Shown here one piece after another: positions 25,783-35,101 of a DNA stretch of 64,000 bases. The first letter of the stretch is position 1, and every line of letters starts with the position of its first letter. The stretch lies in NCBI RefSeq assembly GCF_022814725.1, contig NZ_CP093442.1, forward strand, positions 434,001-498,000, written 5' to 3'. The notes under the pieces are model-generated. The model did not search any database. It was given only the letters and a program-made list of their open reading frames with translations, and had not been told where the DNA came from. Source of the stretch: Bdellovibrio reynosensis. GTDB taxonomy: Bacteria; Bdellovibrionota; Bdellovibrionia; Bdellovibrionales; Bdellovibrionaceae. A program made the translations under genes and the position numbers.

Positions 25783-27870
25783 ATGGCCCTTCGTCTAGAC
25801 ACCCAAATCATGTACTTAAAAGGGGTCGGGCCAAAGCTTGGCGATCTCTTTAACAGGAAGGGATTAAAGACTTTGGCGGACCTATTTGAGTTTTACCCTC
25901 GAGCCTATGAAGATCAGAGGGCGGCACGCAATATTGCCAGTCTCAAACCGGACGACATCGTTAGTATTAAGGCTCAGGTTGTGGCAGTTCATAGTATCAA
26001 TATGGGACGCTCGACACGAAAAATGTACGATGTGGTTTTGCGAGATGCCTCTGGGCAAATTCACTGCAAGTATTTCCGCGTTCCTTACAAAGGTTACTTT
26101 GAAAGATTCAAACCTTTCACCGAAGTTCGAGTTGTTGGTAAGGTTACTGAGTACCGTGGCCGAATAGAATTTCATCATCCTGACATTCGCGACATCGAAC
26201 CCGATGAGGAAACCAAAGACGCACTTATTCCTCTGTACACAGAAATTGAAGGTCTAGCTACGGCAAAGATCATGAAATTGGTGCGTCTGGCTTTTTCGCA
26301 AATCGAAGAATGGCCGGAAGAAGCTTTGCCAAAATGGATCTTAGAAAAATACAAACTGAAGCCTCGCAAAGATGCGCTTAAGGAAATGCATTATCCAGAT
26401 CCTGCGAAGGCGCAAGAATATGCCGAATTTAAAAGTGCTGCCCAACGAAGAATCATTTTTGATGAATTTTTCTGGTTAGAGCTTTATCTGGCCTCTAGAA
26501 AAACCGGATTTCAAAAAGAAGGCGCGCCACAAATTCAGAATAAGGGGGACAAGTTAAAGGCCCTTGAAAAATCGTTGCCATTTACAATGACTGGCGCACA
26601 AAAAAGAGTTTTCGCTGAAATCAAAAGTGACTTAGAAAAACCCCATCCAATGCACCGAATGGTTCAAGGAGATGTTGGAAGCGGAAAAACCTTGGTGAGT
26701 TTCATGGCGGCGGTTTACGCTGCTGAAAGTGGCTACCAATCCTGCTTAATGGCGCCGACCGAAATCCTAGCAGAGCAGCACTTCAAAAATGCTCAAAAAG
26801 TTTTAGAACCTTTGGGTCTAAGACTGGCTTTGCTTGTTGGAAAAACCAAACAATCGGAAAGAAAAAAGGTTCTAGCGGCACTTCATGCTGGCGAAGTAGA
26901 CCTGATCATTGGGACCCATGCGCTTATCGAAGACGAAGTGCAATTTGCAAATTTAGGCCTCGTCATCATCGATGAGCAGCACCGTTTCGGCGTCGAACAA
27001 CGGGGAGTTCTTAAAAACAAAGGAAACTCACCCCATTTCCTGGTCATGACGGCGACACCAATTCCCCGCACTCTGGCTATGACAGTTTACGGTGATTTGG
27101 ATGTATCCATCATTGATGAGATGCCTGCGGGCCGAAGTCCGATTCAAACCCGCGCGACCTTTGAAAGCAAAAAGCCCCAGGCTTTGCAGTTTATGCTTGA
27201 GCAACTAAAAAAAGGACGCCAAGCCTACATCGTCTATCCGTTGGTTGAAGAAAGCGAAAAGATCGATCTGAAGGATGCGGTTTCAGAATACGAAAACCTA
27301 AAAGCCAAGTTCCCCGATGTCACCTTCGGTTTGCTTCACGGAAAAATGAAGCCCGATGAAAAAGATCAGGTTATGGATGCTTTCCGTCGCCAAGAAATTC
27401 AAGTTCTGGTTTCAACCACAGTTATCGAAGTCGGCGTCGATGTGCCAAACGCCAACATCATGATCATTGAACATGCCGAACGCTTTGGCTTATCACAACT
27501 TCATCAATTGCGCGGACGTGTCGGCCGGGGAGAGCACAAAAGTTTCTGTATTCTGATCATGGGTTATGCAGTTTCAGAAGAAGGCAAGCAGCGCACAGAA
27601 ATGATGGAAAAAACCACCGATGGATTTAAAATCGCAGAATTTGATTTAGAAATGCGCGGCCCCGGTGAGTTCATGGGCACTCGTCAATCCGGTCTTTCTG
27701 GTTTTAAACTTGCGAATTTGGTACGTGACATGGCGATTTTGCAGCAAGCGCGGGAAGCTGCTTTCGAAGTTTTACGCAAGGACCCACGCCTGAGTTACGC
27801 TGAGAACAAGGGTTTGCGGGAAGAACTGCTCAGAGAACACGGGCCTGCGGCCTTAGCAGGAATCGCATAA
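25783..27870 (+). CDS. recG: ATP-dependent DNA helicase RecG
   Basis: Rescues stalled replication forks by branch migration. The N-terminal wedge/OB domain (VKGVGPKLGDLFNRKGL, DIVSIKAQVVAVHS) is followed by helicase motifs: Walker A QGDVGSGKT, DEQH box IIDEQHRFG, TATPIPRTL and a C-terminal QLRGRVGRG (motif VI). 695 residues is full length. Divergent from the HD-GYP gene. Confidence 0.95.
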   Translation: MALRLDTQIMYLKGVGPKLGDLFNRKGLKTLADLFEFYPRAYEDQRAARNIASLKPDDIVSIKAQVVAVHSINMGRSTRKMYDVVLRDASGQIHCKYFRVPYKGYFERFKPFTEVRVVGKVTEYRGRIEFHHPDIRDIEPDEETKDALIPLYTEIEGLATAKIMKLVRLAFSQIEEWPEEALPKWILEKYKLKPRKDALKEMHYPDPAKAQEYAEFKSAAQRRIIFDEFFWLELYLASRKTGFQKEGAPQIQNKGDKLKALEKSLPFTMTGAQKRVFAEIKSDLEKPHPMHRMVQGDVGSGKTLVSFMAAVYAAESGYQSCLMAPTEILAEQHFKNAQKVLEPLGLRLALLVGKTKQSERKKVLAALHAGEVDLIIGTHALIEDEVQFANLGLVIIDEQHRFGVEQRGVLKNKGNSPHFLVMTATPIPRTLAMTVYGDLDVSIIDEMPAGRSPIQTRATFESKKPQALQFMLEQLKKGRQAYIVYPLVEESEKIDLKDAVSEYENLKAKFPDVTFGLLHGKMKPDEKDQVMDAFRRQEIQVLVSTTVIEVGVDVPNANIMIIEHAERFGLSQLHQLRGRVGRGEHKSFCILIMGYAVSEEGKQRTEMMEKTTDGFKIAEFDLEMRGPGEFMGTRQSGLSGFKLANLVRDMAILQQAREAAFEVLRKDPRLSYAENKGLREELLREHGPAALAGIA

Positions 27871-27944
27871 AAATTTTTTTCTTTATTGCACGGGAATTTT
27901 TTTTAAGACATCCTTGAATCAGAAGATCACAAGGACGTGTTCGA

Positions 27945-28352
27945 ATGACATCAAGAATTCTCAGCATTGTAGCGGCATCTACATTTATTTCTCTTAGTTC
28001 TTTTGCAGCGGCTCCGCAGTACAAAGTGAACATGCGGGTCGGAATCAAGGGATCATCTCCTTTTTCTGTAAACACAGTTGCTAAATCCGGCAAAAAAACT
28101 TACGTAAGCCAATTCTCTGATGACGGACAAACTGAAACTGTTGTTGAAGTGTTCGCGAAAAAATCTCAGGTAAATCGCAAGAATGGTCTATTCATGGATG
28201 TTCTCGTAACAAAACGAGTTCGTGGAATGTCAAAAGTCTCTGAGCGTGCGCAAATCTTTGCACCTGACAATCAAGAGATGGAATTCGGAATGAATTCAAA
28301 GGGCAGAACTGCAGGAAATCTTTCTCTCGCAGTGATGGCTCATCAACTCTAA
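27945..28352 (+). CDS. Small exported protein, unknown function
   Basis: No family recognised. Signal peptide (ASTFISLSSFAAA, cleavage about residue 22) and a mature part of ~110 residues with alternating polarity, likely a beta-rich periplasmic domain. There is no Cys. It lies 84 bases upstream of the subtilisin-like protease, in the same direction; a propeptide-like or inhibitor role is a speculation only. Confidence 0.6.
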   Translation: MTSRILSIVAASTFISLSSFAAAPQYKVNMRVGIKGSSPFSVNTVAKSGKKTYVSQFSDDGQTETVVEVFAKKSQVNRKNGLFMDVLVTKRVRGMSKVSERAQIFAPDNQEMEFGMNSKGRTAGNLSLAVMAHQL

Positions 28353-28390
28353 AGACTGACCGCAGCAAAGGACGACTTTCTTCGTTGATA

Positions 28391-28406
28391 CACGACTTAG
28401 GTCGTG
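28391..28406 (+). promoter_or_regulatory. Hairpin in the leader of the subtilisin-like gene
   Basis: CACGAC (28391-28396) pairs with GTCGTG (28401-28406) over a TTAG loop, 31 bases before the ATG at 28437. It could be a weak terminator of the upstream gene or a leader element; only two short T runs follow. Confidence 0.35.
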
Positions 28407-28436
28407 ATCTGATTTTCCCTGTTGAGGGGGTAACAG

Positions 28437-30572
28437 ATGATTCAACTCGTGAAGAATTTCACAGTGACAACAGCCGTGGCGGTTTTATCCGTCAGTGCCG
28501 CAAGTGCCGGAACAGTTCTAAAACTGAATGCAGGCGCGATCGACACAACAAAAATCTCTAACAATTATGCCGCTTCTTGGATGATGGAAGCTCAGCCAAC
28601 TGAGTACATCGTGCAATTCAAGAAAGCGATCACGGAAGCTGACAAAGCAAAACTTAAAGCTCAATTTGAAGTTTTCGGTTACCTGCCTGATGACGCTTTA
28701 GTAGTTCGTTCTACTTACGCGCAACTTATCAGCTACAAAAATTCAAACGCAGAAGTTCAAGCAGTAGTTAAATATTCTCCAGCTTATAAAGTAAGCCGTG
28801 ATTTCGACGCTGCCTCTGTATTTAATAAAGATGTACTTGAAAGTGTTGTCGTAAAGACCTTCAAAGCTTCAGAAACTGAACAAGTAGCAGCAAAAATCGC
28901 CGCTTTAAATCCTCAAGTAGAACTTCAAGTTGTTGACGGAAAATCTATCCTTGCTTTGATTCCTCGCGGATCAGTGGTGGCAGTGGCTGCGGTTTCTGGG
29001 GTTGAGCACGTTCAACCAAATCCTCAATTTGAATCTTTGCACTTTGCGATGGATGAAGACATCACAGGCACTGTGGTTGCCACTGCAGCCGGTGACTACA
29101 CTGATTTAAAAGGTGATGAAACAGGAACACGAGTAATGAAATTTGATGCGGCATGGTCGCAAGGTTTCACGGGCCGTGGTCAAACAGTTTCAATGGCAGA
29201 TACAGGTCTTGATTCTGGTAACATCGCGACAATCCACCAAGATTTCGCAGGCCAAGTCATTTCAGGATATCCTTTCGGATTATGGTCTAAAACTTGGGAC
29301 GATCCAATGGGGCATGGTACCCACGTTGCTGGTTCAGTGATGGGTAACGGTAAAGCGTCTCGCGGTTTATTAAAAGGTGGAGCTTACGACGCTAACATGG
29401 TGGCTGAAGGTATGTGGTCGCCAATGCTTAAAAATCTAAGCGTTCCATCTAAACTTGGTGATCTATTCGCTAAAGCTTACGCTGACGGTGCTCGCGTACA
29501 CACGAACTCTTGGGGTGGTGCTCGTACCTTTGGTGCTTACGATGCCTTCGCAATCCAAGTCGATGAGTGGACTGCTGCAAATCCCGATATGTTAGTTTTA
29601 TTTGCAGCTGGTAACAGCGGCGCAGATAAAAACAAAGACGGCCGTATTGATGCAAATTCAATGGCTTCTCCAGGGACTGCAAAGAACGTTTTGACAGTAG
29701 GTGCTTCTGAAAACAAAACGACTTCTGGCGGTATCCAAGTTCCAATCAGCAAGTTGCGTGCAGCTAAAGATGAATGGCCAGCAGAACCAATCTACAGCGA
29801 TTATATTTCCAACAACGAAAACGGTGTAGCGATGTTCTCTTCTCGCGGTCCTACAGTGGATGGCCGTATTAAGCCAGACATCGTAGCTCCAGGAACAAAC
29901 ATCCTTTCTGTTCGTGCACAAACAAACGGTGCATCTGAGCTTTGGGGTGCCTACAACAAAGATTACGCTTGGTCAGGTGGTACATCTATGGCGACTCCGC
30001 TAACTGCGGGTGCGGTAGCGATTGCTCGCCAAGTATTGATCGAAAAACACGGAATCCAAAATCCATCTGCTGCATTGATGAAAGCAACAATGATTCACAC
30101 AGCAGTTGATATGTACCCAGGCCAATTCGGAGAGATCGGTGCTTCTCGTGGGCAAGAGTTACTGACTCGTCGCCCGAACTCTGATGAAGGTTACGGTCGC
30201 GTGGATGTTTCAAACATCGTAAACATCGGTGCTGAAACGAAATTGATCGACAATCGTCAAGGTGTTGCTCAAGGTGCGGAAGTTGTATACGAGTTCACAT
30301 TGGCGCAAACAGGCAGCCTTTATGCGAACCTTGTTTGGACTGATGTCGCAGGTTCTGCGAATGCGGCTCAAGCGTTAGTAAATGACTTAGACTTAGTTTT
30401 GACTATGCCAAACGGTCAAACAATCAGCATGAACGATCACATCAACAATCTTGAGATGATCGAAAAATCGGGCTTACCTGCAGGTACTTACAAGTTAGCT
30501 GTAAAGGGGAATAAAATCCCTCAAGGTAAGAACGGAGCTCAAGCTTACGCATTGGTGTTCACTGCCAAATAA
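28437..30572 (+). CDS. Secreted subtilisin-like serine protease (S8)
   Basis: Exported endopeptidase. Signal peptide (VAVLSVSAASAG) is followed by an inhibitor-I9-like propeptide up to about residue 200 and the peptidase S8 domain. The triad is complete: Asp in MADTGLDSG, His in MGHGTHVAGSV, Ser in SGGTSMATPL. A ~130-residue C-terminal beta domain with QTGSLYANLVWTD and NDLDLVL resembles the P-domain/PPC-like tails that follow S8 proteases. GAGGGGG precedes the ATG. A terminator follows. Likely used against prey or environmental proteins (inference). Confidence 0.92.
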   Translation: MIQLVKNFTVTTAVAVLSVSAASAGTVLKLNAGAIDTTKISNNYAASWMMEAQPTEYIVQFKKAITEADKAKLKAQFEVFGYLPDDALVVRSTYAQLISYKNSNAEVQAVVKYSPAYKVSRDFDAASVFNKDVLESVVVKTFKASETEQVAAKIAALNPQVELQVVDGKSILALIPRGSVVAVAAVSGVEHVQPNPQFESLHFAMDEDITGTVVATAAGDYTDLKGDETGTRVMKFDAAWSQGFTGRGQTVSMADTGLDSGNIATIHQDFAGQVISGYPFGLWSKTWDDPMGHGTHVAGSVMGNGKASRGLLKGGAYDANMVAEGMWSPMLKNLSVPSKLGDLFAKAYADGARVHTNSWGGARTFGAYDAFAIQVDEWTAANPDMLVLFAAGNSGADKNKDGRIDANSMASPGTAKNVLTVGASENKTTSGGIQVPISKLRAAKDEWPAEPIYSDYISNNENGVAMFSSRGPTVDGRIKPDIVAPGTNILSVRAQTNGASELWGAYNKDYAWSGGTSMATPLTAGAVAIARQVLIEKHGIQNPSAALMKATMIHTAVDMYPGQFGEIGASRGQELLTRRPNSDEGYGRVDVSNIVNIGAETKLIDNRQGVAQGAEVVYEFTLAQTGSLYANLVWTDVAGSANAAQALVNDLDLVLTMPNGQTISMNDHINNLEMIEKSGLPAGTYKLAVKGNKIPQGKNGAQAYALVFTAK

Positions 30573-30610
30573 CATTTCATTGGCATTATAAGTATCTGAA
30601 TATACTGACG

Positions 30611-30639
30611 AAAAGGCTTGGGTAGTCCCGGGCCTTTTT
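30611..30639 (+). terminator. Intrinsic terminator
   Basis: AAAGGC and GGG (30612-30622) pair with CCC and GCCTTT across the TAGT loop, followed by TTTTTGTTTTT. It ends the protease gene. Confidence 0.85.
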
Positions 30640-30783
30640 GTTTTTGAAAATACCTGAAAATATTTCCAGACACGCCGCTCTGGTTTGATAACTTGTGTCA
30701 AATTTGATAGAACATTCGAGGTTGTGACTCTGTCCAATTTGAGCCTACTTCGACAAAGTTGAAGTTAAGCAGCGGAGGTATGA

Positions 30784-31278
30784 ATGCAGACGTTTAATAT
30801 CGGTGATAATGCAGTTTATCCCGGCTATGGCGTTGTAAAAGTGGTTTCTATTGAAGCCAAAGAAATGCTGGGCACCAAAGTTACTTTCTATAATATGCAG
30901 CTTGTCGACACTGGTCTTAAAATCATGATCCCTACAACAAACGTTAAATCAGCAGGTCTTCGCCCGATCATCTCTAAAGCTGAAGCGAATAAAGTTGTTG
31001 GTATCCTTAAAGAAAAAGACATCAAAATTGATAATCAAACTTGGAACCGTCGCTACCGTGAATACATGGAGAAAATCAAGACGGGTTCTGTGTTCGAAAT
31101 TGCTGAAGTTTTACGCGATTTATTCCTTTTGAAAGCAGATAAAGAGCTTTCTTTTGGCGAACGCAAGATGCTTGATTCAGCTCGCAGCCTTCTTCTTAAA
31201 GAACTTACTTTGGCGACGAGCCAAGAAGAGCTTTTTAAGGAAGAAGAAGTAAAAGCAATCTTCGGAATCACAGGCTAG
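30784..31278 (+). CDS. CarD-family transcription regulator
   Basis: RNA-polymerase-binding regulator. The N-terminal CarD/TRCF RID domain begins FNIGDNAVYPGYGVVKVVSIE and continues through VTFYNMQLVDTGLKIMIP. A helical C-terminal part (WNRRYREYMEKI, SFGERKMLDSARSLLLKEL) matches the CarD DNA-binding domain, which stabilises the open promoter complex. 164 residues, typical of the short CarD/CdnL form. Single gene, followed by a structured intergenic element. Confidence 0.9.
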   Translation: MQTFNIGDNAVYPGYGVVKVVSIEAKEMLGTKVTFYNMQLVDTGLKIMIPTTNVKSAGLRPIISKAEANKVVGILKEKDIKIDNQTWNRRYREYMEKIKTGSVFEIAEVLRDLFLLKADKELSFGERKMLDSARSLLLKELTLATSQEELFKEEEVKAIFGITG

Positions 31279-31420
31279 GCGCCGGTTTCGCTGAAAACGG
31301 CCCATCCGACTGCGTTGTCGGGCCTTGGCCTTCTCTCCGACGTAGCTCTGCTACGCCTCCGTTTCGGCCAAAACCCTCCGCCTTGCGGCTGAACCGTTTT
31401 GAGCGAAACCTCTTCCGGGG
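31279..31420. repeat. Nested palindromic GC-rich element
   Basis: An outer stem joins 31284-31300 to 31394-31410 over 17 bases with one G-G mismatch. Inside are TTGGCC/GGCCAA (31325-31330 with 31366-31371), CGTAG/CTACG (31341-31355), CCGAC/GTCGG (31306-31321) and a CCGC/GCGG hairpin. Similar in build to the elements at 6200, 11590 and 50062. The motif CTCCGACG is shared with the 6200 and 50062 elements. No ORF of note. Confidence 0.65.
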
Positions 31421-31451
31421 TGACATTCAAAATAAAAAGTAATAAGTTTTA

Positions 31452-31479
31452 GGCTTGGTTTTTTGACCAGGCCTTTTTT
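31452..31479 (+). terminator. Intrinsic terminator upstream of gltX
   Basis: GGCTTGGT (31452-31459) pairs with ACCAGGCC (31466-31473) with one wobble, followed by TTTTTTATTT. It probably ends the CarD transcript, only 16 bases before the gltX start, so gltX must use a promoter within or upstream of it, or rely on read-through. Confidence 0.8.
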
Positions 31480-31494
31480 ATTTACGGAGCTTCG

Positions 31495-32976
31495 ATGACC
31501 TCTCAAATTTCTCCACATGTTCGTGTTCGTTTTGCACCATCACCTACGGGATATCTTCACGTCGGTGGAGCTCGAACAGCTCTTTATAATTATCTTTTTG
31601 CAAAAAAAAATAAGGGTGAATTTATTCTGCGTATTGAAGATACGGATGAAGCTCGGTCTACGGAAGAATCACTTCGTGGTGTGGTTGATGACTTAGTTTG
31701 GTTGAATCTTCTTTGGAATGAAGGTGTTGATCCGGTGACTTTGAAAGATCAAGGTCCTTTGGGGCCTTATCGCCAAAGTGAGCGTTTGGATATCTATAAA
31801 GAAGTTGCTGAAACTCTTCTGAAGCAAGGTAAGGCTTATTACTGCTTCATGACTGAAGAAGAAATCGAAAAACAAAGAGAAGAAGGCAAAGCGGCGGGTA
31901 CGTTTGCTCACTTGAACTCTCCTTATCAAGATTGGTCATTGGAAAAAGCTTTAGAGCATTTGAAAGCGGGTAACAAAGCCGTTGTTCGTTTTAAAACTAA
32001 AGGCCTTGCGAAAGATTATATCTTTAACGACCTAGTTCGTGGCGAAGTCAAATTCCCATCTGATATGGTAGGTGACTTCGTGCTTCTTCGCTCTGGCAAT
32101 ATGCCCGTTTATAATTTCTGCTGCGTGGTTGACGATCATTTGATGAAAATCACCCATGTGTTTAGAGCCGAAGAACATCTTCCAAACACTCTTCGTCAGT
32201 TGATGATTTATGAAGCAATGGGATGGCAAACTCCAGAGTTTGGTCATATGGCCTTGATCTTAGATGAAGATCGCCAAAAACTTTCTAAACGCAAAGGTGC
32301 TGTGGCTTGCGGGATCTTAAAAGAAGAGGGTTATCTGAATTCAGCTATCTTGAATTTCATTGCTCTTCTAGGTTGGTCACATCCTGAAGGTAAAGAGATT
32401 ATGACAGTTGATGATATGATTCAAGCATTTGATATTTCTCGTTTGAATCCGTCAGGTGCGATTTTTGACCGTGTGAAATTTAAATGGATGAATGCTATGC
32501 ATTTAAGAGCTTTGCCAAATGCAGAGCTTTGGCAGCAGATTCAGCCGTTCTTAGCCCGCGAAAAAATGGAACTTCCCCAGGATCCTGCATGGCAAGATCG
32601 TTCGTTGAATCTATTTAAGCCGTACATGGAAACTTTGGTGGATGCGATTGAGCTATATAAGCCATTGAATGATAAATCCTATGTGATTCTTCCTGAGGCA
32701 GAGGAAACTTTGAAGTGGGAATCTACCAAAGCTGTTCTAGCTACTTGGCGTGATCTGATCGCCGCTCATCCTTCTGATTACTTAACTGAAGAAGAATTTT
32801 TAAAATTCCAAGATGAAGTTAAGAATAAAACGGGTGCAAAAGGCAAGAACCTTTTCATGCCGATTCGTGTGGCGGTTATCGGTAAACCTCACGGGGCTGA
32901 ATTAAAAATTTTAGTTCCTTTGATTAAAAAACAATCCTTAGTGGCAAGAGCTCAACAAGCCTTGGCGCAAGCATAG
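31495..32976 (+). CDS. gltX: Glutamyl-tRNA synthetase
   Basis: Class I synthetase charging tRNA-Glu. The HIGH-type motif is in APSPTGYLHVGGARTALYNYL, and the KMSKS-type motif is KLSKRKG. The C-terminal anticodon-binding domain is present. FMPIRVAVIGKPHGAEL is typical of GltX. 493 residues is full length. Directly followed by cysS without a gap, so the two are an operon. Confidence 0.95.
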   Translation: MTSQISPHVRVRFAPSPTGYLHVGGARTALYNYLFAKKNKGEFILRIEDTDEARSTEESLRGVVDDLVWLNLLWNEGVDPVTLKDQGPLGPYRQSERLDIYKEVAETLLKQGKAYYCFMTEEEIEKQREEGKAAGTFAHLNSPYQDWSLEKALEHLKAGNKAVVRFKTKGLAKDYIFNDLVRGEVKFPSDMVGDFVLLRSGNMPVYNFCCVVDDHLMKITHVFRAEEHLPNTLRQLMIYEAMGWQTPEFGHMALILDEDRQKLSKRKGAVACGILKEEGYLNSAILNFIALLGWSHPEGKEIMTVDDMIQAFDISRLNPSGAIFDRVKFKWMNAMHLRALPNAELWQQIQPFLAREKMELPQDPAWQDRSLNLFKPYMETLVDAIELYKPLNDKSYVILPEAEETLKWESTKAVLATWRDLIAAHPSDYLTEEEFLKFQDEVKNKTGAKGKNLFMPIRVAVIGKPHGAELKILVPLIKKQSLVARAQQALAQA

Positions 32977-32985
32977 GTGTCAGCA

Positions 32986-34443
32986 ATGGCTTTAAAGATT
33001 TACAATTCGCAAAGTAGACAGCTTGAAGATTTCTCTCCGTTAACCCCGGGGAAAGTGACGATGTATGTCTGTGGGCCGACTGTTTACGATTTTTTGCATG
33101 TTGGAAATTTTCGTGGGCCGGTGTTTTTTAATTTAGTTCGTAACTGGTTAGAAAAGAGCGGCTATCAGGTAGCTTACGCCCTGAACTTTACCGACGTTGA
33201 TGATAAAATCATTGCTCGCGCCAATGAGCGAGGTATGACTCCGCATGAACTGACAGAAAAATACATTGCGGAATATAAAAAAGACTTTGCCGATCTTGGT
33301 CTAAGACCCCACGATTTTAATCCGAAGGTCACAGAGCATATGGATGATATTCTTTCGATGGTTAAAACCTTGATTGAAAATAAAAAAGCCTATGCAGAAC
33401 AAGGCGATGTTCTTTACTCTATCAAATCATTTGATGGATACGGCAAACTGAGCGGGCGAAATCCCGACGAGCTTTTAGCAGGTGCCCGGGTTGATGTGGA
33501 TGAAAAAAAGCACAGTCCTTTGGACTTCGCTCTTTGGAAGAAGGCAAAACCGGGGGAAGAACAAGCATCGTGGAATTCCCCTTGGGGAGTAGGGCGCCCC
33601 GGTTGGCATATTGAATGTTCGGCGATGATTAAAAAGATTTTCGGTGATCAGATTGATATTCACGGTGGCGGAATGGATTTGATTTTCCCGCACCATGAAA
33701 ATGAAATCGCACAAAGTGAAGGCTGTTCTGGCAAGCACTTCGTAAAATACTGGATGCATAATAATATGCTGAACTTTAGCGGTCAGAAGATGTCTAAGTC
33801 CGTGGGCAATCTGGTGACTATGCGCGAGTTCCTGCAAACCTATAATTCTGAAATTTATAAATGGATGATGTTATCAGTTCATTATCGTTCTACGAGTGAG
33901 TTTGGTGATGCGGCAATTGAAAGGACAGTGGGTAGTTTAGCCCGCGTCTATTCTGCACTATCTTTAGCTGAGACGTACTTAGCGCCTGAAGTAACTGTTC
34001 CCGATGCTGGATTTGAAAAAATCACGGCGGAAGCTTGGAAAAAAGTTGAGAGCGGTCTTAATGATGACTTCGGAACACCGGAAGTGTTTGCTGCGATCTT
34101 TGAAGTGGTTCGTCAGTTTAACAGCCAAGTTCGTCGTGGTATGAAATCAAATCCTGCAGTCCAGGCAAAAGCACTTTCATTTAGTAAATTTATTAAAGAC
34201 GTCGGCGCTTTGATGAGCATGTTCCAAGAACCAGCTCATGATTTCTTAATTAAACTTGATGATATGCTTTTAAAGAAAATGGATTTGCAACGTGCTGATA
34301 TTGATGCGTTGGTGGCTGAGCGTTCAGCGGCCCGCGATGCCAAAGACTTTGCAAAATCAGATGAGTATAGAAATAAACTTACGGGAATGGGTATTTCTGT
34401 AAGCGATACGGCGACGGGAAGCTTCTGGGAAGTGACTAAGTAG
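32986..34443 (+). CDS. cysS: Cysteinyl-tRNA synthetase
   Basis: Class I synthetase charging tRNA-Cys; its tRNA gene lies at 53.5 kb. The motifs are CGPTVYDFLHVGNFRG (HIGH equivalent, with zinc Cys), WHIECSAM, IHGGGMDLIFPHHENE (zinc ligands) and KMSKSVGN. A C-terminal helical domain ends in a DALR/CysS-type region. I prefer ATG 32986, since AGG lies nearby, over the GTG at 32977 next to the gltX stop. Confidence 0.95.
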   Translation: MALKIYNSQSRQLEDFSPLTPGKVTMYVCGPTVYDFLHVGNFRGPVFFNLVRNWLEKSGYQVAYALNFTDVDDKIIARANERGMTPHELTEKYIAEYKKDFADLGLRPHDFNPKVTEHMDDILSMVKTLIENKKAYAEQGDVLYSIKSFDGYGKLSGRNPDELLAGARVDVDEKKHSPLDFALWKKAKPGEEQASWNSPWGVGRPGWHIECSAMIKKIFGDQIDIHGGGMDLIFPHHENEIAQSEGCSGKHFVKYWMHNNMLNFSGQKMSKSVGNLVTMREFLQTYNSEIYKWMMLSVHYRSTSEFGDAAIERTVGSLARVYSALSLAETYLAPEVTVPDAGFEKITAEAWKKVESGLNDDFGTPEVFAAIFEVVRQFNSQVRRGMKSNPAVQAKALSFSKFIKDVGALMSMFQEPAHDFLIKLDDMLLKKMDLQRADIDALVAERSAARDAKDFAKSDEYRNKLTGMGISVSDTATGSFWEVTK

Positions 34444-34471
34444 TTTTTTATTTTGAACTTAAAAGAAATGA

Positions 34472-34506
34472 AGAGCTTCGTTTTAGGAACGAAGCTCTGT
34501 TATTTT
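34472..34506. terminator. Intrinsic terminator, probably bidirectional
   Basis: AGAGCTTCGTT (34472-34482) pairs perfectly with AACGAAGCTCT (34488-34498), with TTATTTTT after and A-rich sequence before. It lies between convergent cysS and the small exported protein gene. Confidence 0.85.
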
Positions 34507-34994
34507 TAAAGACCTGTTAGGATTGAATTTAAATCAGGGCGTTTCGCGATTTGCGAACTGGCGTCTTGGGTTTTTCTGCTTACCACGCCGAACGGTAAGT
34601 TGCCCCACCACTTTTCAACGATACTACCATCGCTGCCGATGCTAGTTAGTTTGCACGTTTTATACATGCCAACAGACGTCGTAATATCTTCTAAGATTCC
34701 GCCTTTTTCCACGCAGCTTGCTAGGATTTCTTTATAGCGGTCTGGTGAATAAAGATCTTCAACCTCAGAGATTTTAGATGTGCGATCTTTGCCAATATCT
34801 GCTTCGTATTTGACGGTCCATTTACGAGTGTCTTTATTAAACGCCAAGACCTCTTTGGTAATTTTAATTTCTTCTTTGGTGCCGTCCACCATGTTCACGG
34901 TTCCGTTCCAGGTGACCTTGTCGCCGACAGTGGGATAAGCACTGGCATAGCTCGCGATAAATAGAATTAAAGCTGTGAATCCAAAACGCTTCAT
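34506..34994 (-). CDS. Small exported protein, unknown function
   Basis: No family recognised. Signal peptide (ALILFIASYASA) and a ~145-residue mature part with two Cys (SCVEKGG, KTCKLTS), likely one disulfide, and beta-like repeats of the form VTWNGTVNMVDGTKEEI. AGGAGGAGTCT precedes the ATG (strong ribosome site). Single minus-strand gene. Confidence 0.65.
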   Translation of the reverse strand: MKRFGFTALILFIASYASAYPTVGDKVTWNGTVNMVDGTKEEIKITKEVLAFNKDTRKWTVKYEADIGKDRTSKISEVEDLYSPDRYKEILASCVEKGGILEDITTSVGMYKTCKLTSIGSDGSIVEKWWGNLPFGVVSRKTQDASSQIAKRPDLNSILTGL

Positions 34995-35101
34995 AGACTC
35001 CTCCTTCTAATCTTTTCGATCATGGCATAGGAAAGAGTCCTGTGAATCAAAAGATGCTGTTCTTGCAGTGATACAAGAAGGGGACTTTGCCGATACGCAA
35101 G

